Below, one piece after another: positions 15,293-23,782 of a stretch of 37,629 nucleotides of DNA (position 1 is its first letter; each line of letters begins with the position of its first letter). Both the position numbers and the translations under genes were made by a program. The notes under the pieces are model-generated. The model was not told the origin of the DNA. It worked only from the letters and a program-made list of their open reading frames with translations, and ran no database searches. This DNA comes from Chthoniobacter flavus Ellin428 (lineage in GTDB: Bacteria; Verrucomicrobiota; Verrucomicrobiia; Chthoniobacterales; Chthoniobacteraceae): the NCBI RefSeq assembly GCF_000173075.1, contig NZ_ABVL01000040.1, forward strand, positions 1-37,629, read 5' to 3'.

Positions 15293-16735
15293 ATGATGCG
15301 TTCCCTCCGACTCGCTCTCCTCGTCGCCTTCGCCGCCGCACTGGTAGGCACCTCGGCCGGCGCCGAAACCAAGCTCCCGAACATCGTCATCTTCATGACC
15401 GACGATCAAGGCTACGCGGATGTCGGCGTCTTTGGTGCGAAAGGGTTCACCACGCCGAATCTCGATCGCATGGCCCACGAAGGGCGGATCTTCACGGATT
15501 TCCATTCCTCGCAGCCGGTGTGCTCGGCTTCCCGCACGGGATTGCTCACCGGATGCTATCCCAATCGCATCGGCATCAATGGCGCTCTCGGGCCGAACTC
15601 CAAGATCGGCATCAGCGACCAGGAAATGACCCTCGCTCAACTCGTGAAGCAAAAGGGTTACGCCACTGCGATCTACGGCAAATGGCATCTCGGCGATCGC
15701 CCGCAATTCCTGCCCACGCGCCATGGCTTCGACGAATACTTCGGCATCCCGTATTCGAACGACATGTGGCCGAATCATCCCGAGGCCAAGCAGGGGACGT
15801 ATCCGCCGCTGCCCATTTACGAGAACGAAACGCCTACGCACGTCGGCGTCACGCACGCCGATCAGGAACAGCTTACCACGTGGTATGCGGAGCACGCGGT
15901 GAGCTTCATCGAGCGGCACAAGGACCAGCCCTTCTTCCTCTACGTCGCCACGAATTCGCCGCACGTCCCCTTGCACGTGAGCGATAAGTTCCGTGGGAAA
16001 TCCGCGCGCGGATTGTACGGCGATGTCATCGAGGAAATCGATTGGGCGATGGGGCAGATTCTCGAGGCGTTGAAAAAGAACGGCCTCGATGACAACACGC
16101 TGGTCCTATTCACCTCGGATAACGGTCCCTGGCTCAGCTACGGAAATCACGCCGGCTCCGCTGGGCCCTTGCGCGAGGGGAAGGGGACGAACTTCGATGG
16201 CGGGCATCGCGAGCCGTTCATCGTGCGGTGGCCGGGGAAAATTCCCGCCGACACCGTGTGGCCCGGCCCGGCGATGGCGATCGATATTTTCCCAACCATC
16301 GCGCGACTCACCGGCGCGAAGTTACCCGATCACAAGATCGATGGCCTCGACATCTGGCCGCTCTTCACCGGCGAGCCCGGCGCGAAAAATCCGCACGAGT
16401 GCTATTACCTCTATTACGACGTGAATGCCCTGCAGGCCGTGCGCGCGGGCGATTGGAAGCTCTTCTTCCCGCACACCACGCGCACCATGAATGGGCAGAC
16501 GCCGGGCCACGATGGCATTCCCGGAAAATACAAGCCGCTGCATGTCGGCCACGAGCTCTACAATCTCAGCGATGACATCGGCGAGACCAAGGACGTGGCC
16601 GCGGAGAATCCGGAGATCGTCAAACAGCTCGAGGCTCTTGCTGAAAAGGCGCGCGCCGACATGGGCGATGCGCTCACGCACCGCGTCGGCAGCGGCTCGC
16701 GCGAACCCGGCCGCTGGACGCCGCCGGCGCAGTGA
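15293..16735 (+). CDS. Secreted formylglycine-dependent sulfatase
   Basis: A 480-residue sulfatase. It begins with a Sec signal peptide (LALLVAFAAALVGTSAGA, cleavage near residue 24), so it acts in the periplasm or outside. Metal-binding Asp37-Asp38 are in IFMTDDQGYADVG. The active-site cysteine that is converted to formylglycine is Cys77 in CSASRTGLLTG, with Ala in the place of the usual Pro of CXPSR. KWHLGD, the FTSDNGP block and REGKGTNFDGGHREP-type region follow. Such enzymes remove sulfate esters, often from polysaccharides, and are abundant in Planctomycetes and Verrucomicrobia; the substrate cannot be told here. Two possible ATG starts (15293, 15296) give the same mature protein. Confidence 0.93.
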   Translation: MMRSLRLALLVAFAAALVGTSAGAETKLPNIVIFMTDDQGYADVGVFGAKGFTTPNLDRMAHEGRIFTDFHSSQPVCSASRTGLLTGCYPNRIGINGALGPNSKIGISDQEMTLAQLVKQKGYATAIYGKWHLGDRPQFLPTRHGFDEYFGIPYSNDMWPNHPEAKQGTYPPLPIYENETPTHVGVTHADQEQLTTWYAEHAVSFIERHKDQPFFLYVATNSPHVPLHVSDKFRGKSARGLYGDVIEEIDWAMGQILEALKKNGLDDNTLVLFTSDNGPWLSYGNHAGSAGPLREGKGTNFDGGHREPFIVRWPGKIPADTVWPGPAMAIDIFPTIARLTGAKLPDHKIDGLDIWPLFTGEPGAKNPHECYYLYYDVNALQAVRAGDWKLFFPHTTRTMNGQTPGHDGIPGKYKPLHVGHELYNLSDDIGETKDVAAENPEIVKQLEALAEKARADMGDALTHRVGSGSREPGRWTPPAQ

Positions 16736-16769
16736 GGAGAGTTTAAAGCAGAGCTACAACCGGAGAAAT

Positions 16770-16882
16770 TTTAAACGCAGACGACGCAGAGGCGCAGAGA
16801 AGAAGCTTCACGGATGACACGGATTACAAAGGCAGCTGCCGCACGGATTCCTCAATCCGTGCAATCCGCGTAATCCGTGGTC
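16770..16882. repeat. ACGCAGAGG-word run and CACGGATTA hairpin
   Basis: An ACGCAGACGACGCAGAGG run (16777-16794), followed by GCGCAGAGAAGAAG, joins directly to a hairpin whose arms are CACGGATGACACGGATTA (from 16809) and, on the right, AATCCGCGTAATCCGTGG. The arms are tandem 9-base words. It fills the space between the sulfatase and the convergent radical SAM gene. Confidence 0.75.
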
Positions 16883-16886
16883 CAAC

Positions 16887-18178
16887 TCAGCCCTTCACCA
16901 ACTCCGCTTCGCGCTCGCTGGCCTCACGCGCTCCCGCCGCGACCAGCTCGCGCGTCTTGCGCTGCACGGTGCTGTCGTGATCGGCCTTGGTGTAGGCGTT
17001 GAAATCGTTGAACCAGTATTTCTTCGCCCAGCGATACATCCAGTGCTGCTCGGGGATTTCCTCGCCGGGGAGCCACTGCGAAAAGCGCGGGGTCATCGCT
17101 TCGAGTTCCGCCATGGCGGTGCCGCGCATCGTGGTATCGCGAGCGCCGTGTTTGACGACGAGGTCTTTCACCAGGTCCGGCCGCTCGAGGACCACGCAGC
17201 CGCGGGTGTGTTGCGCGCTGAGCTCGCGGAAGTCGCGCAGGAATGCGGAGTCGCGCATGGTGGCGAAGATGCCCCGCGAATCGCGGATGTTTTCCGTGGC
17301 GAACTGAATAATCGGGCACGGCTCGATCTCACCCTTTGGGTTCACGTGATGCGAGATGCCGGTGCTCATCGGGCACAGCGCGCGGCCTTCACCGTCGTAA
17401 TAGGCATCGATGATGGCGATGGGCACCTTCGCGCGCATCTCCACCACGAACCGGCGCACGCGCACGAGTTGCTCCGGCGTGAGGGCGAGCTGCGGATTCA
17501 TCTTCGGCCCGACGGGGCGGTAGGTATGGAACCAGCAATAGTGCACGCCGCGCGCGATGAGCTCACGCAGCCATGCTTCGTTGCAAAGTTCGTCGATATT
17601 CGTCTGGCAAACGCTGGTCGCGACGCCAGTGAGAATGCCTTCGCGCAGGCACGCCTCGAGACCGCGGATGGTTTTGTTGAAGACGTCCTTCTTGCCCCGG
17701 CGGGCGTCGCTCACCATCTCGCGCCCCTCGATGGAAATCAGCGGGGTGGCATTGCCGATCTGCCGCAAGCGCCGCGCGACTTTGTCGGTAATGAACTGGC
17801 CATTGGTGAAGACCTGGAAATAGGCGTCCGGATGCGCCGCGAGGAGATCGAGCAGCTCGGGATGCATGAACGGTTCGCCCCCGAGGATGCCAAAGAAGGC
17901 ATTCCCGTGCTCCTTGGCGTCCTCGATCGTCCGGTTCAGCGTCTCGAGATCGATGGCATTCCGCTCCGCCTCGACATCCACCCAGCAGCCCTGGCAGCGC
18001 AGGTGCAGGAATTGATGATCGAGAGATAAAGGAACGGTGGGAAGTATTCGCCGCGCTGGATGCGGCGCTTGAAGCGCTCGACGGAGAGCAATCCCTTCAC
18101 CCCGAAGTTCCACATGAATTTACCGAGCAACCGCGGGTCAGTTGTTTGGAGGATACGGAGGGCGAGGGCAGGGAACAT
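16887..18178 (-). pseudogene. Radical SAM/SPASM-like enzyme, frameshift within the Fe-S motif
   Basis: Two frames together give a radical SAM protein of about 430 residues. Frame one starts at 18178 (MFPALALRILQ) and runs to FLYLSIINSC; frame two continues LRCQGCWVDV. Restoring one missing base near 18003 gives CNLRCQGC, the CX3CX2C cluster motif. GGEPF, the SIEGRE strand and downstream cysteines (CPMSTG, EPCPI, GCVVLE) follow, the latter consistent with a SPASM-type auxiliary cluster region. Such enzymes cleave S-adenosylmethionine to start radical chemistry; the substrate is unknown. The upstream metallo-beta-lactamase-like gene ends 68 bases before, on the same strand. As with the cysteine desulfurase, a single-base sequencing error is possible. 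Confidence 0.85.
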
Positions 18179-18246
18179 GGCGGAGCTAAAGGGTGCCGCA
18201 TCCGGGCGCGTTGGCAAAAGGAAATGTAGCGGAGGGCGCGTTCACC

Positions 18247-18972
18247 TTATGCCACGTCGAACTCTCGCTGCATCACACCGGCCAGGTCGCGGAGGAGCTG
18301 CCCGCCATCGCCGGCATACGATGAGCCGTGCATCACGGCCAGCGAGGCGGGTTGCAGATCAGCGAGGGCGCGGAGGACGCCTTCGGTCTTCGCGGTATAG
18401 GGCATGTAGCCGGCGAGCGGGCCTTGTCTCAGTTGGGCCAGTGCCTCCGTGGTCGGGCCGATGAGGTCGGAGCTGGTCAGCGGCGCGACGTCGCCGAAGT
18501 GGTGGAAGAGATCGGAGCAGAAAAGCGTATTTTGCGTTTCCTCAAAGAGCACGCCCGCGTCCCAGCCATGCGGGATGTGCGGTGAGCGATGAAAACGGAA
18601 ACGATATTTGCCTGTGGTGAGCGTCTCGCCGGGCGTGAGCCCACGCGCGGGACGGATGGCGAAATCGTCGGCGTTCACCAATTTGCCGACCAGCGTGCAG
18701 GCCGGTTCGGCGTGCGGAGCGAGCTGCAGCCATTCATTCAGCGCGCCGCATTCGTCGGATTCGAAATGACTCCACGCCACCCAGCGCAGCCTGGCTGGAT
18801 CGATGAGCGACGTGACCGCCTCGCGCAACGCGGGAAACAGGCGCTTCAAGCCCGCGTGAAAGAGCAGCGGCTCCTCATCCCGGACAAGGAAGTGATTGAA
18901 CTGCATATTGTAGTCCGGGACGTAGACGGAGATTCGGAACAGGTCGGGGGCGATTTCGTCGATCTTGGCCAT
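18247..18972 (-). CDS. Metallo-beta-lactamase-fold protein, flavodiiron (ODP)-like
   Basis: A 241-residue metal-binding hydrolase-fold protein. The HFESDECGALNEW segment (His69, Glu71, Asp73) matches the HXEXD metal signature of the oxygen-binding diiron domain in flavodiiron proteins rather than the HXHXDH of classical hydrolases. FCSDLFHHFGD and MHGSSY supply later ligand positions. The flavodoxin domain of full flavodiiron proteins is absent, so it could be a diiron oxygen/NO-related protein using another electron donor, or a hydrolase. Start ATG at 18972 is directly before the conserved region. It is the likely first gene of an operon with the radical SAM gene. Divergent from a HigA-like gene 65 bases away. 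Confidence 0.8.
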   Translation of the reverse strand: MAKIDEIAPDLFRISVYVPDYNMQFNHFLVRDEEPLLFHAGLKRLFPALREAVTSLIDPARLRWVAWSHFESDECGALNEWLQLAPHAEPACTLVGKLVNADDFAIRPARGLTPGETLTTGKYRFRFHRSPHIPHGWDAGVLFEETQNTLFCSDLFHHFGDVAPLTSSDLIGPTTEALAQLRQGPLAGYMPYTAKTEGVLRALADLQPASLAVMHGSSYAGDGGQLLRDLAGVMQREFDVA

Positions 18973-19037
18973 GGCTAAAAGGTATATATTCGCGCCGTCC
19001 TCACGCACGCCGAATACGATACTGGATCCTGGAAAGA

Positions 19038-19292
19038 ATGACCGAAACCCTGAAAACCACACTCGCCCACTGGCCCAAGGTGTCAGAATCCGTCTTCGTC
19101 GCCCATAACGAAGGCGACTATCGTCTGGTCGCTTTGCTTGATGAGCTTATCGACGAGGTGGGTAACGACGAGAGCCATCCACTGGCGTCGCTCATGGAGG
19201 TCATCGGCCTGCTCATTGAGAAATATGAGGACGACCGCGTGCCGGAATTGGAGGAATCGAGGGCGGTTCGAGAAGAGCCGCCAGCGGAATAA
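19038..19292 (+). CDS. HigA-like N-terminal domain without helix-turn-helix
   Basis: An 84-residue protein whose segment HPLASLMEVIGLLIEKYED and following VPEL match the N-terminal region of HigA/COG5499 antitoxins (the DELEVLATLVEAYE... part). In those proteins a DNA-binding helix-turn-helix follows; here the protein ends after a short acidic tail, so it lacks it. No HigB toxin is next to it. It may be a truncated antitoxin or a small adaptor. A GGAAAG lies a few bases before the ATG. Confidence 0.6.
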   Translation: MTETLKTTLAHWPKVSESVFVAHNEGDYRLVALLDELIDEVGNDESHPLASLMEVIGLLIEKYEDDRVPELEESRAVREEPPAE

Positions 19293-19313
19293 GGCCGGGT
19301 TTTTCGGTAAACC

Positions 19314-19469
19314 CTACCGCCCCGCCTTGCTTGCCTTCGACGTCCCGCAGCCGCAATCGCTCCCGCAATTTTTCCCCGCCGCGCGTTTGCGCAGGAAACG
19401 CACGATGAAAAACGCCAGCGCCCCACCGACGAGGGCGGCGACGGAAAGTTGATCGATGAGCGGGTTCAT
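19314..19469 (-). CDS. FeoB-associated Cys-rich membrane protein
   Basis: A 51-residue protein starting MNPLIDQLSVAAL, with one transmembrane helix (ALVGGALAFFIVRFL), a basic stop, and a cysteine-rich tail CGSDCGCG. This is the pattern of the small proteins encoded after feoB in many bacteria (FeoB-associated Cys-rich family, sometimes grouped with FeoC in position). Its start lies 3 bases beyond the feoB stop, at the end of the feoA-feoA-feoB operon. The tail may bind iron or sense redox state. Confidence 0.88.
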   Translation of the reverse strand: MNPLIDQLSVAALVGGALAFFIVRFLRKRAAGKNCGSDCGCGTSKASKAGR

Positions 19470-19472
19470 TAG

Positions 19473-21587
19473 CTAGTGGAAGCCGAGGAGTTTGCCGCCC
19501 TGGTAAACAATGAACGCGCCGGCCCAGGCGAGCCCGGTCATGTAGAAGATTTGGAACAACGGCCAGCGCCAGGAATTCGTTTCCCGGCGCACGACGGCCA
19601 CGGTGCTGATGCACTGCATGGCGAGAACATAAAACACCATCAGCCCGATGCAAACGAGCGGGGTGAACATCGGCGAACCGTCGTTCCGTTTCTCATTCGT
19701 CATCGTATCGCGCAGCGGTGCGATGTCCTCCTTGTCCTTGCTCTCCACGCTGTAAACGATCGACATGGTGCCAACGAAAACTTCGCGCGCGGCAAAGCTG
19801 CCGATCAGGCCGATGCCGATCTTCCAATCGTAGCCGAGCGGCTTGATCGCGGGCTCGATCGCGTGGCCCATGCGGCCGGCGAAACTTTGCGCCAGCGCCT
19901 CGGAAGGCGTCGCCTTCGGATCGGACGGCTTCGGATAAGTGGCCAGCGCCCAGAGCAGGACGGAGAGCGCGAGAATGACTGTGCCCGCACGGCGCATGAA
20001 GAGCCCCGAACGTTCCCACATGCGCAACGCCACGCCTTTCCAGGAAGGCATGCGGTAGGGCGGCATTTCGAGGAGCAGCATCGGCGTCTCGCCTTTGAGC
20101 AGCTTCCGCTTGAAGACCCACGCCATGCCGAAGGCTACGAAGATGCCGAGCAGATACATGCAGAGCATGATGCCCGCCTTCTGCATCGCCGAATGGCCGG
20201 GAATCAGCACCGCGATCATCAGCGAATAAACCGGCAGACGCGCCGAGCAGCTCATGAGCGGCGCGACGAGAATGGTGACGAGACGATCCTTGCGGTTCTC
20301 GATCGTGCGCGTGGCCATGATGCCCGGGATGGCGCAGGCGAAGCTGCTCAGCATCGGGATGAAGGACTTGCCGTGCAGCCCGGCCTTCGACATGAGCCGG
20401 TCCATGATGAACGCGGCGCGCGCCATGTAGCCGGTGTCCTCGAGGATCCCGAGGAAGAAATAGAGAATGAGAATCTGCGGCAGGAAGACGACCACGCCAC
20501 CGACCCCGGCAATCACGCCATCGGTCAGCAGTCCGCGCAGATCGCTCTCCGGCAGGTGGTCGGTGACCCACTTGCCCAGCCAGTCCGAGCCGTCCTTGAT
20601 CCAATCCATCGGCACCTGCGCGACGGTGAAGATGCAGAAAAACATCAGCGCCATCATCCCGAGGAACGCCACCCAGCCCCAGACGCGGTGCGTGAGCCAG
20701 CCGTCGACCTTGTCGGAAACCGAAGCGGCGAAATGGCTGTCGCCGGTATGATGGGCGGCGGCGCACACCTGGCCGATCCAATCGTAACGCGCATCCACCG
20801 GAGCGGAAATCGGATCGATACCCGCGGTGCCGAGACGCTGTTGCGCGGCCTTGGTCGCCTCGATGATCGCGCGATCGTGGTGCGTGACTTCATCGAGCGC
20901 GGCCTCGTGCAGAGTGAGCAGGAGCAATGCTTCCGCGCGGGCAATATCCGGCGCCACGGGCAATTGCCTGGCCAGGCCCATGACCTCGCGTTCGAGCACG
21001 ATGGGCATCTGCGTCCAGATCGTCGGCGGCGGCAGCGGCGAGCGGGACACCGCCTGGCGCAGCTCGATCAGACCCACGCCTTTCGTCGCGACCATCGCGA
21101 TCACCGGCACGCCGAGCTTTTCGCGCAGCGCCATGATGTCGATGACCACGCCATTCTTTTCCGCGACGTCGACCATGTTCAGCGCGACGACGATCGGGAT
21201 ATTCAGCTCAAGCATCTGCGCGACCAGATACAGGTTGCGCTCCAGGTTGCTCGCGTCGACCACGCAAATGATTGCGTCCGGGCGCGGCGTATCCGCCTGG
21301 CGGCCGAGCAGCACGTCGCGGGCGACGGCTTCATCGGGCGAACGCACCTGCAGGCTGTAGCTGCCCGGCAGGTCGAGGAGTTCCATGGCCTCGCCATGGC
21401 TGCCGAAGAAACGGCCGGTCTTTTTCTCGACCGTCACGCCGGGATAGTTGCCCACCTTTTGGCGGAGACCGGTCAGGGCATTGAAAATCGTGCTCTTGCC
21501 GCAGTTCGGGTTGCCCGCGATGGCCACGTAGCGCGTGACCTCACGGGAAGACGACGGGGCAGCAGAGGTCGATACAGGACTGGCCAT
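19473..21587 (-). CDS. feoB: Ferrous iron transporter FeoB
   Basis: A 704-residue inner-membrane Fe(II) transporter. The cytoplasmic G domain is at the N-terminus: G1 GNPNCGKST (25-33), G2 with GVTVEKK, G3 DLPGSYS, G4 NMVD. The following membrane region carries the FeoB gate blocks, including GMMALMFFCIFT, FLPQILILYFFLGILEDTGYMARAAF, the CAIPGIMATRT segment and the C-terminal helices. GTP hydrolysis is linked to Fe(II) import. It overlaps closely with feoA (2-base gap), and is followed by a Cys-rich partner gene. A 705-residue frame on the opposite strand is only its shadow. Confidence 0.97.
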   Translation of the reverse strand: MASPVSTSAAPSSSREVTRYVAIAGNPNCGKSTIFNALTGLRQKVGNYPGVTVEKKTGRFFGSHGEAMELLDLPGSYSLQVRSPDEAVARDVLLGRQADTPRPDAIICVVDASNLERNLYLVAQMLELNIPIVVALNMVDVAEKNGVVIDIMALREKLGVPVIAMVATKGVGLIELRQAVSRSPLPPPTIWTQMPIVLEREVMGLARQLPVAPDIARAEALLLLTLHEAALDEVTHHDRAIIEATKAAQQRLGTAGIDPISAPVDARYDWIGQVCAAAHHTGDSHFAASVSDKVDGWLTHRVWGWVAFLGMMALMFFCIFTVAQVPMDWIKDGSDWLGKWVTDHLPESDLRGLLTDGVIAGVGGVVVFLPQILILYFFLGILEDTGYMARAAFIMDRLMSKAGLHGKSFIPMLSSFACAIPGIMATRTIENRKDRLVTILVAPLMSCSARLPVYSLMIAVLIPGHSAMQKAGIMLCMYLLGIFVAFGMAWVFKRKLLKGETPMLLLEMPPYRMPSWKGVALRMWERSGLFMRRAGTVILALSVLLWALATYPKPSDPKATPSEALAQSFAGRMGHAIEPAIKPLGYDWKIGIGLIGSFAAREVFVGTMSIVYSVESKDKEDIAPLRDTMTNEKRNDGSPMFTPLVCIGLMVFYVLAMQCISTVAVVRRETNSWRWPLFQIFYMTGLAWAGAFIVYQGGKLLGFH

Positions 21588-21589
21588 GG

Positions 21590-21832
21590 CTAAAGACGCG
21601 CGACGAACACGCCGGCGGCTTCGTTTTTCCGCAAGGAAAGGTGGTAACCGCGCACCTTGATATCAATGGGGTCGCCGAGCGGCGCAAAACGGATCACTTC
21701 GAACTGGGCGCCCACCGTGAGCCCCATTTCCAGCAGGCGTTGCCGATGTTCCGGCGGCAGGGCGAAGCCGAGCACGCGGCCTTTCTGGCCGAGCGGGAGG
21801 GAGCTGAGCGTCTCGCCGGCGTCGGTCGTCAT
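21590..21832 (-). CDS. feoA: Ferrous iron transport protein FeoA (copy 2)
   Basis: An 80-residue SH3-like FeoA domain: LSSLPLGQKGRVLGF, RLLEMGLTVGAQFEV, then IDIKVRGYHLSLRKNEA. FeoA is a cytoplasmic small subunit needed for FeoB activity. It sits between a second feoA and feoB, overlapping the upstream gene by 4 bases (ATGA). Confidence 0.93.
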   Translation of the reverse strand: MTTDAGETLSSLPLGQKGRVLGFALPPEHRQRLLEMGLTVGAQFEVIRFAPLGDPIDIKVRGYHLSLRKNEAAGVFVARL

Positions 21833-22077
21833 GCGGCAATCTTCTCCACACGCACGTGTTCACCGAGGTCCCGGCCGATGGCCACCCGCATGCCCATGAT
21901 CGAGCAAATGATCGCCGCACCGTCCGCGACCTTGCGTACTTCCACCCGGTCTTGAAATCCTAACTCCCTCAGCCGGAGGCACTCAGGGCAGTCCGGGCAG
22001 ATCGTCACCACCCGCAAACGTTCGCCGACCCTGGCACGGGCCAGCGTGTAAGTCGGCTTGTGGGACGCGGTCTGCAT
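21829..22077 (-). CDS. FeoA-like protein (copy 1) with CPDCPEC motif
   Basis: An 82-residue FeoA-domain protein, first gene of the feo operon. It has the RLRELGF and later GMRVAIGRDLGEHV blocks of FeoA but also a cysteine motif CPDCPEC (three cysteines within seven residues) between the first strands, absent from the second copy, which could bind iron or zinc. The start is the ATG at 22077. A TTGCGA-N17-CTATTT element upstream on the minus strand is a possible promoter; no convincing Fur box was recognised. Confidence 0.85.
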   Translation of the reverse strand: MQTASHKPTYTLARARVGERLRVVTICPDCPECLRLRELGFQDRVEVRKVADGAAIICSIMGMRVAIGRDLGEHVRVEKIAA

Positions 22078-22241
22078 GGATCGAGGGATGGGGAAAATAG
22101 CAGTAGTTGAGAATTTGTCGCAATAAAATTGTAGGCCGCGTCCACGAAGCATAAACCGCGAAGCGGGAACATCTTTGCCTGCATCTTCCGGGGAGCCGCT
22201 TCCAACGCACAGGAAGGATGGGAAGAATACGACCTCCTGGA

Positions 22242-22529
22242 TAAGGGAATGAATGGCCACAAAAGGCACAAAAGGAGGTCCCTGCGGAAACGGCAGGGTC
22301 ATCCGCAGGGTGTCGATGAGCGCGACCTACTGGCTCAAGGGAGTCTACCGAAAATCGGACGGCTGGATTTTTGACCACGGATTACGCGGATTGCACGGAT
22401 GAGACGAGCCGACGCGGATTTCTGTAATCCGCGCAATCCGTGGTCCTTCCTCCCTACACATTGTGTTTCGGTACACCCTCTAAGGAACATTTCTTTTTGT
22501 GCTTCTTGGGCCTTTTTGTGGCCATTCCT
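22242..22529. repeat. Nested double hairpin: CACAAAAGG outer arms, CCACGGATT inner arms
   Basis: Outer arms: AATGGCCACAAAAGGCACAA (from 22252) on the left and its imperfect reverse complement (CCTTTTTGTGGCCATTCCT, ending about 22529) on the right. Inside, at 22373-22445, lies a second hairpin with arms made of the 9-base words CCACGGATT, ACGCGGATT, GCACGGATG. Two repeat types seen separately elsewhere in the window are thus nested like an insertion of one in another. The 504-base gap from 22078 to 22581 holds no gene. Confidence 0.7.
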
Positions 22530-22581
22530 AGTCCCGCTTCTAGGATAATCTCTCTCCCATTCGACTGCGGTCCGGCTTCCC

Positions 22582-22776
22582 TCAACCTTCGTCTTCGCGT
22601 CCTTTTTCCTTCACGCGAATCGACACCGGCGGCATCAGCGCGCCTTCATTCAACCGCACGAAATCTTCGATCGCTTCCTTCACCTCACCCCCCAGATCGC
22701 TCAGGTGTTTCACTTCGACTCTTTCCACGAGCTCCGCCTTCGTCGAATCTTCGATTTCCACGATCAGCGTTTTCAT
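22582..22776 (-). CDS. Small acidic protein of unknown function
   Basis: A 64-residue protein beginning MKTLIVEIEDSTKAELVERV; mixed beta/alpha character with an acidic middle. The frame can be extended six residues to 22794. I do not recognise the family. The shape (short strand followed by two helices) recalls antitoxin-like proteins, but no toxin is adjacent. The neighbours are a small membrane protein upstream on the same strand and a repeat-filled gap. Confidence 0.45.
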   Translation of the reverse strand: MKTLIVEIEDSTKAELVERVEVKHLSDLGGEVKEAIEDFVRLNEGALMPPVSIRVKEKGREDEG

Positions 22777-22809
22777 GGCAGTAGTTTCGGTCAAGATTCG
22801 CCCATTCGG

Positions 22810-22956
22810 TCAGGTCGCCCGTTTGCCCGTGAGGAAATGCAGCACGATGAGAATGAGCGCGATGACCAGGACGATATGGATGAGTGCCCCGGCGACGTGC
22901 AGCAGAAAGCCGAGCAGCCAGAGGAGGATCAGGATGATTCCGATGATAGCGAGCAT
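22810..22956 (-). CDS. Small two-helix membrane protein, lmo0937-like
   Basis: A 48-residue protein nearly entirely of two hydrophobic helices (LAIIGIILILLWLLGFLL and IHIVLVIALILIVLHFL) joined by HVAGA, ending in a basic tail. This is the layout of the lmo0937 family of tiny membrane proteins, often stress-linked and of unknown role. The ATG at 22956 gives the family length; the frame could be read from 22995. Confidence 0.75.
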   Translation of the reverse strand: MLAIIGIILILLWLLGFLLHVAGALIHIVLVIALILIVLHFLTGKRAT

Positions 22957-23050
22957 AAGAAAGTAATTGGGTTCATCCCCTGAATCGCATCCCACCGGTG
23001 AAGCGTGCGTAGGAGCGGCTTCATCGAGGCGATCGCCGGATCGAAGCGCG

Positions 23051-23782
23051 TCATTTTTTCTTCTTTTTCTCCGGCTTACCGTTGCGCTTCAGCCGCCAGG
23101 TCGTCGTCAGGGGTTCCGCGAGCATGTCGGCGCCGGGCCACATCCGGATCGCGCCCTTGAAACTATCCTGGTTGTCACCGCGTTCGCATTTGTCCGGCAA
23201 TGGGTCCACGTACTTGGCGTTACCCCCACCGATTTGAAATACATCGGGAAAGAAAATGTCCTGCAGGAGCGCCACCGCACGCTGGACCGACCGCTGCCAG
23301 CGCCGCTTGCCATCGGTGTTCAACGCTTTCTTGCTCAGCCGATCCATGAACGCCTCGGACTTCGAGAGCGGAATGAGCCCGATCTCCAGCGGCACGATCG
23401 TATCGTCCACGATCAACGTCGCCCCCACGCTTGTGCCCAGGCCGAGGAAAAGCATCCGCCCCGATTCATAACTCGCCAGCGCCTGCATGGCCGCGTCGTT
23501 GATGATCCGCACCGGCTTCTTGAACGCCTTTTCAAAATCGAAATCCACCCAGCCGCCACTGAGGTTCAACGGATTCCGCGCCACCTTTCCATCGCGCACA
23601 ATGCCCGGAAAGCCCAGCGTCACGACCTCGTAATTCCAATCCTCGGTCGCCGCGAGCACGCCCTTCACCATTTTCGCCCCGGTCAGCGTGCGCCCCGACG
23701 GAAATTTGCGAAATCCTTCGTGCCCGCTCGCCATGAGTTTCACGCTGGTCCCGCCGACATCGATCATCAGTACTTTGCTCAT
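23051..23782 (-). CDS. ROK-family kinase, polyphosphate-glucokinase-like
   Basis: A 243-residue sugar kinase of the ROK/hexokinase fold: LMIDVGGTSVK phosphate-1 loop at about 5-15, LGFPGIVRDG, RIINDAA and the GLGTSVGATL adenosine-region loop. This order and the short length resemble bacterial polyphosphate glucokinases, which phosphorylate glucose with polyphosphate or ATP. The ROK zinc CXCGXXGC motif is absent, as in that group. It overlaps the upstream HAD phosphatase gene by 4 bases, so they are co-translated. It ends in a lysine-rich tail (KPEKKKKK). The exact sugar is inferred. Confidence 0.82.
   Translation of the reverse strand: MSKVLMIDVGGTSVKLMASGHEGFRKFPSGRTLTGAKMVKGVLAATEDWNYEVVTLGFPGIVRDGKVARNPLNLSGGWVDFDFEKAFKKPVRIINDAAMQALASYESGRMLFLGLGTSVGATLIVDDTIVPLEIGLIPLSKSEAFMDRLSKKALNTDGKRRWQRSVQRAVALLQDIFFPDVFQIGGGNAKYVDPLPDKCERGDNQDSFKGAIRMWPGADMLAEPLTTTWRLKRNGKPEKKKKK

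Noticed and set aside
16977..18029. 350-residue plus-strand frame opposite the radical SAM gene
   Set aside because: Shadow frame; the opposite strand has the radical SAM motifs.
19476..21593. 705-residue open frame on the plus strand opposite feoB
   Set aside because: Composition is dominated by Arg, His, Asp and Ala, typical of the antisense frame of a GC-rich gene; feoB on the minus strand has all its motifs.
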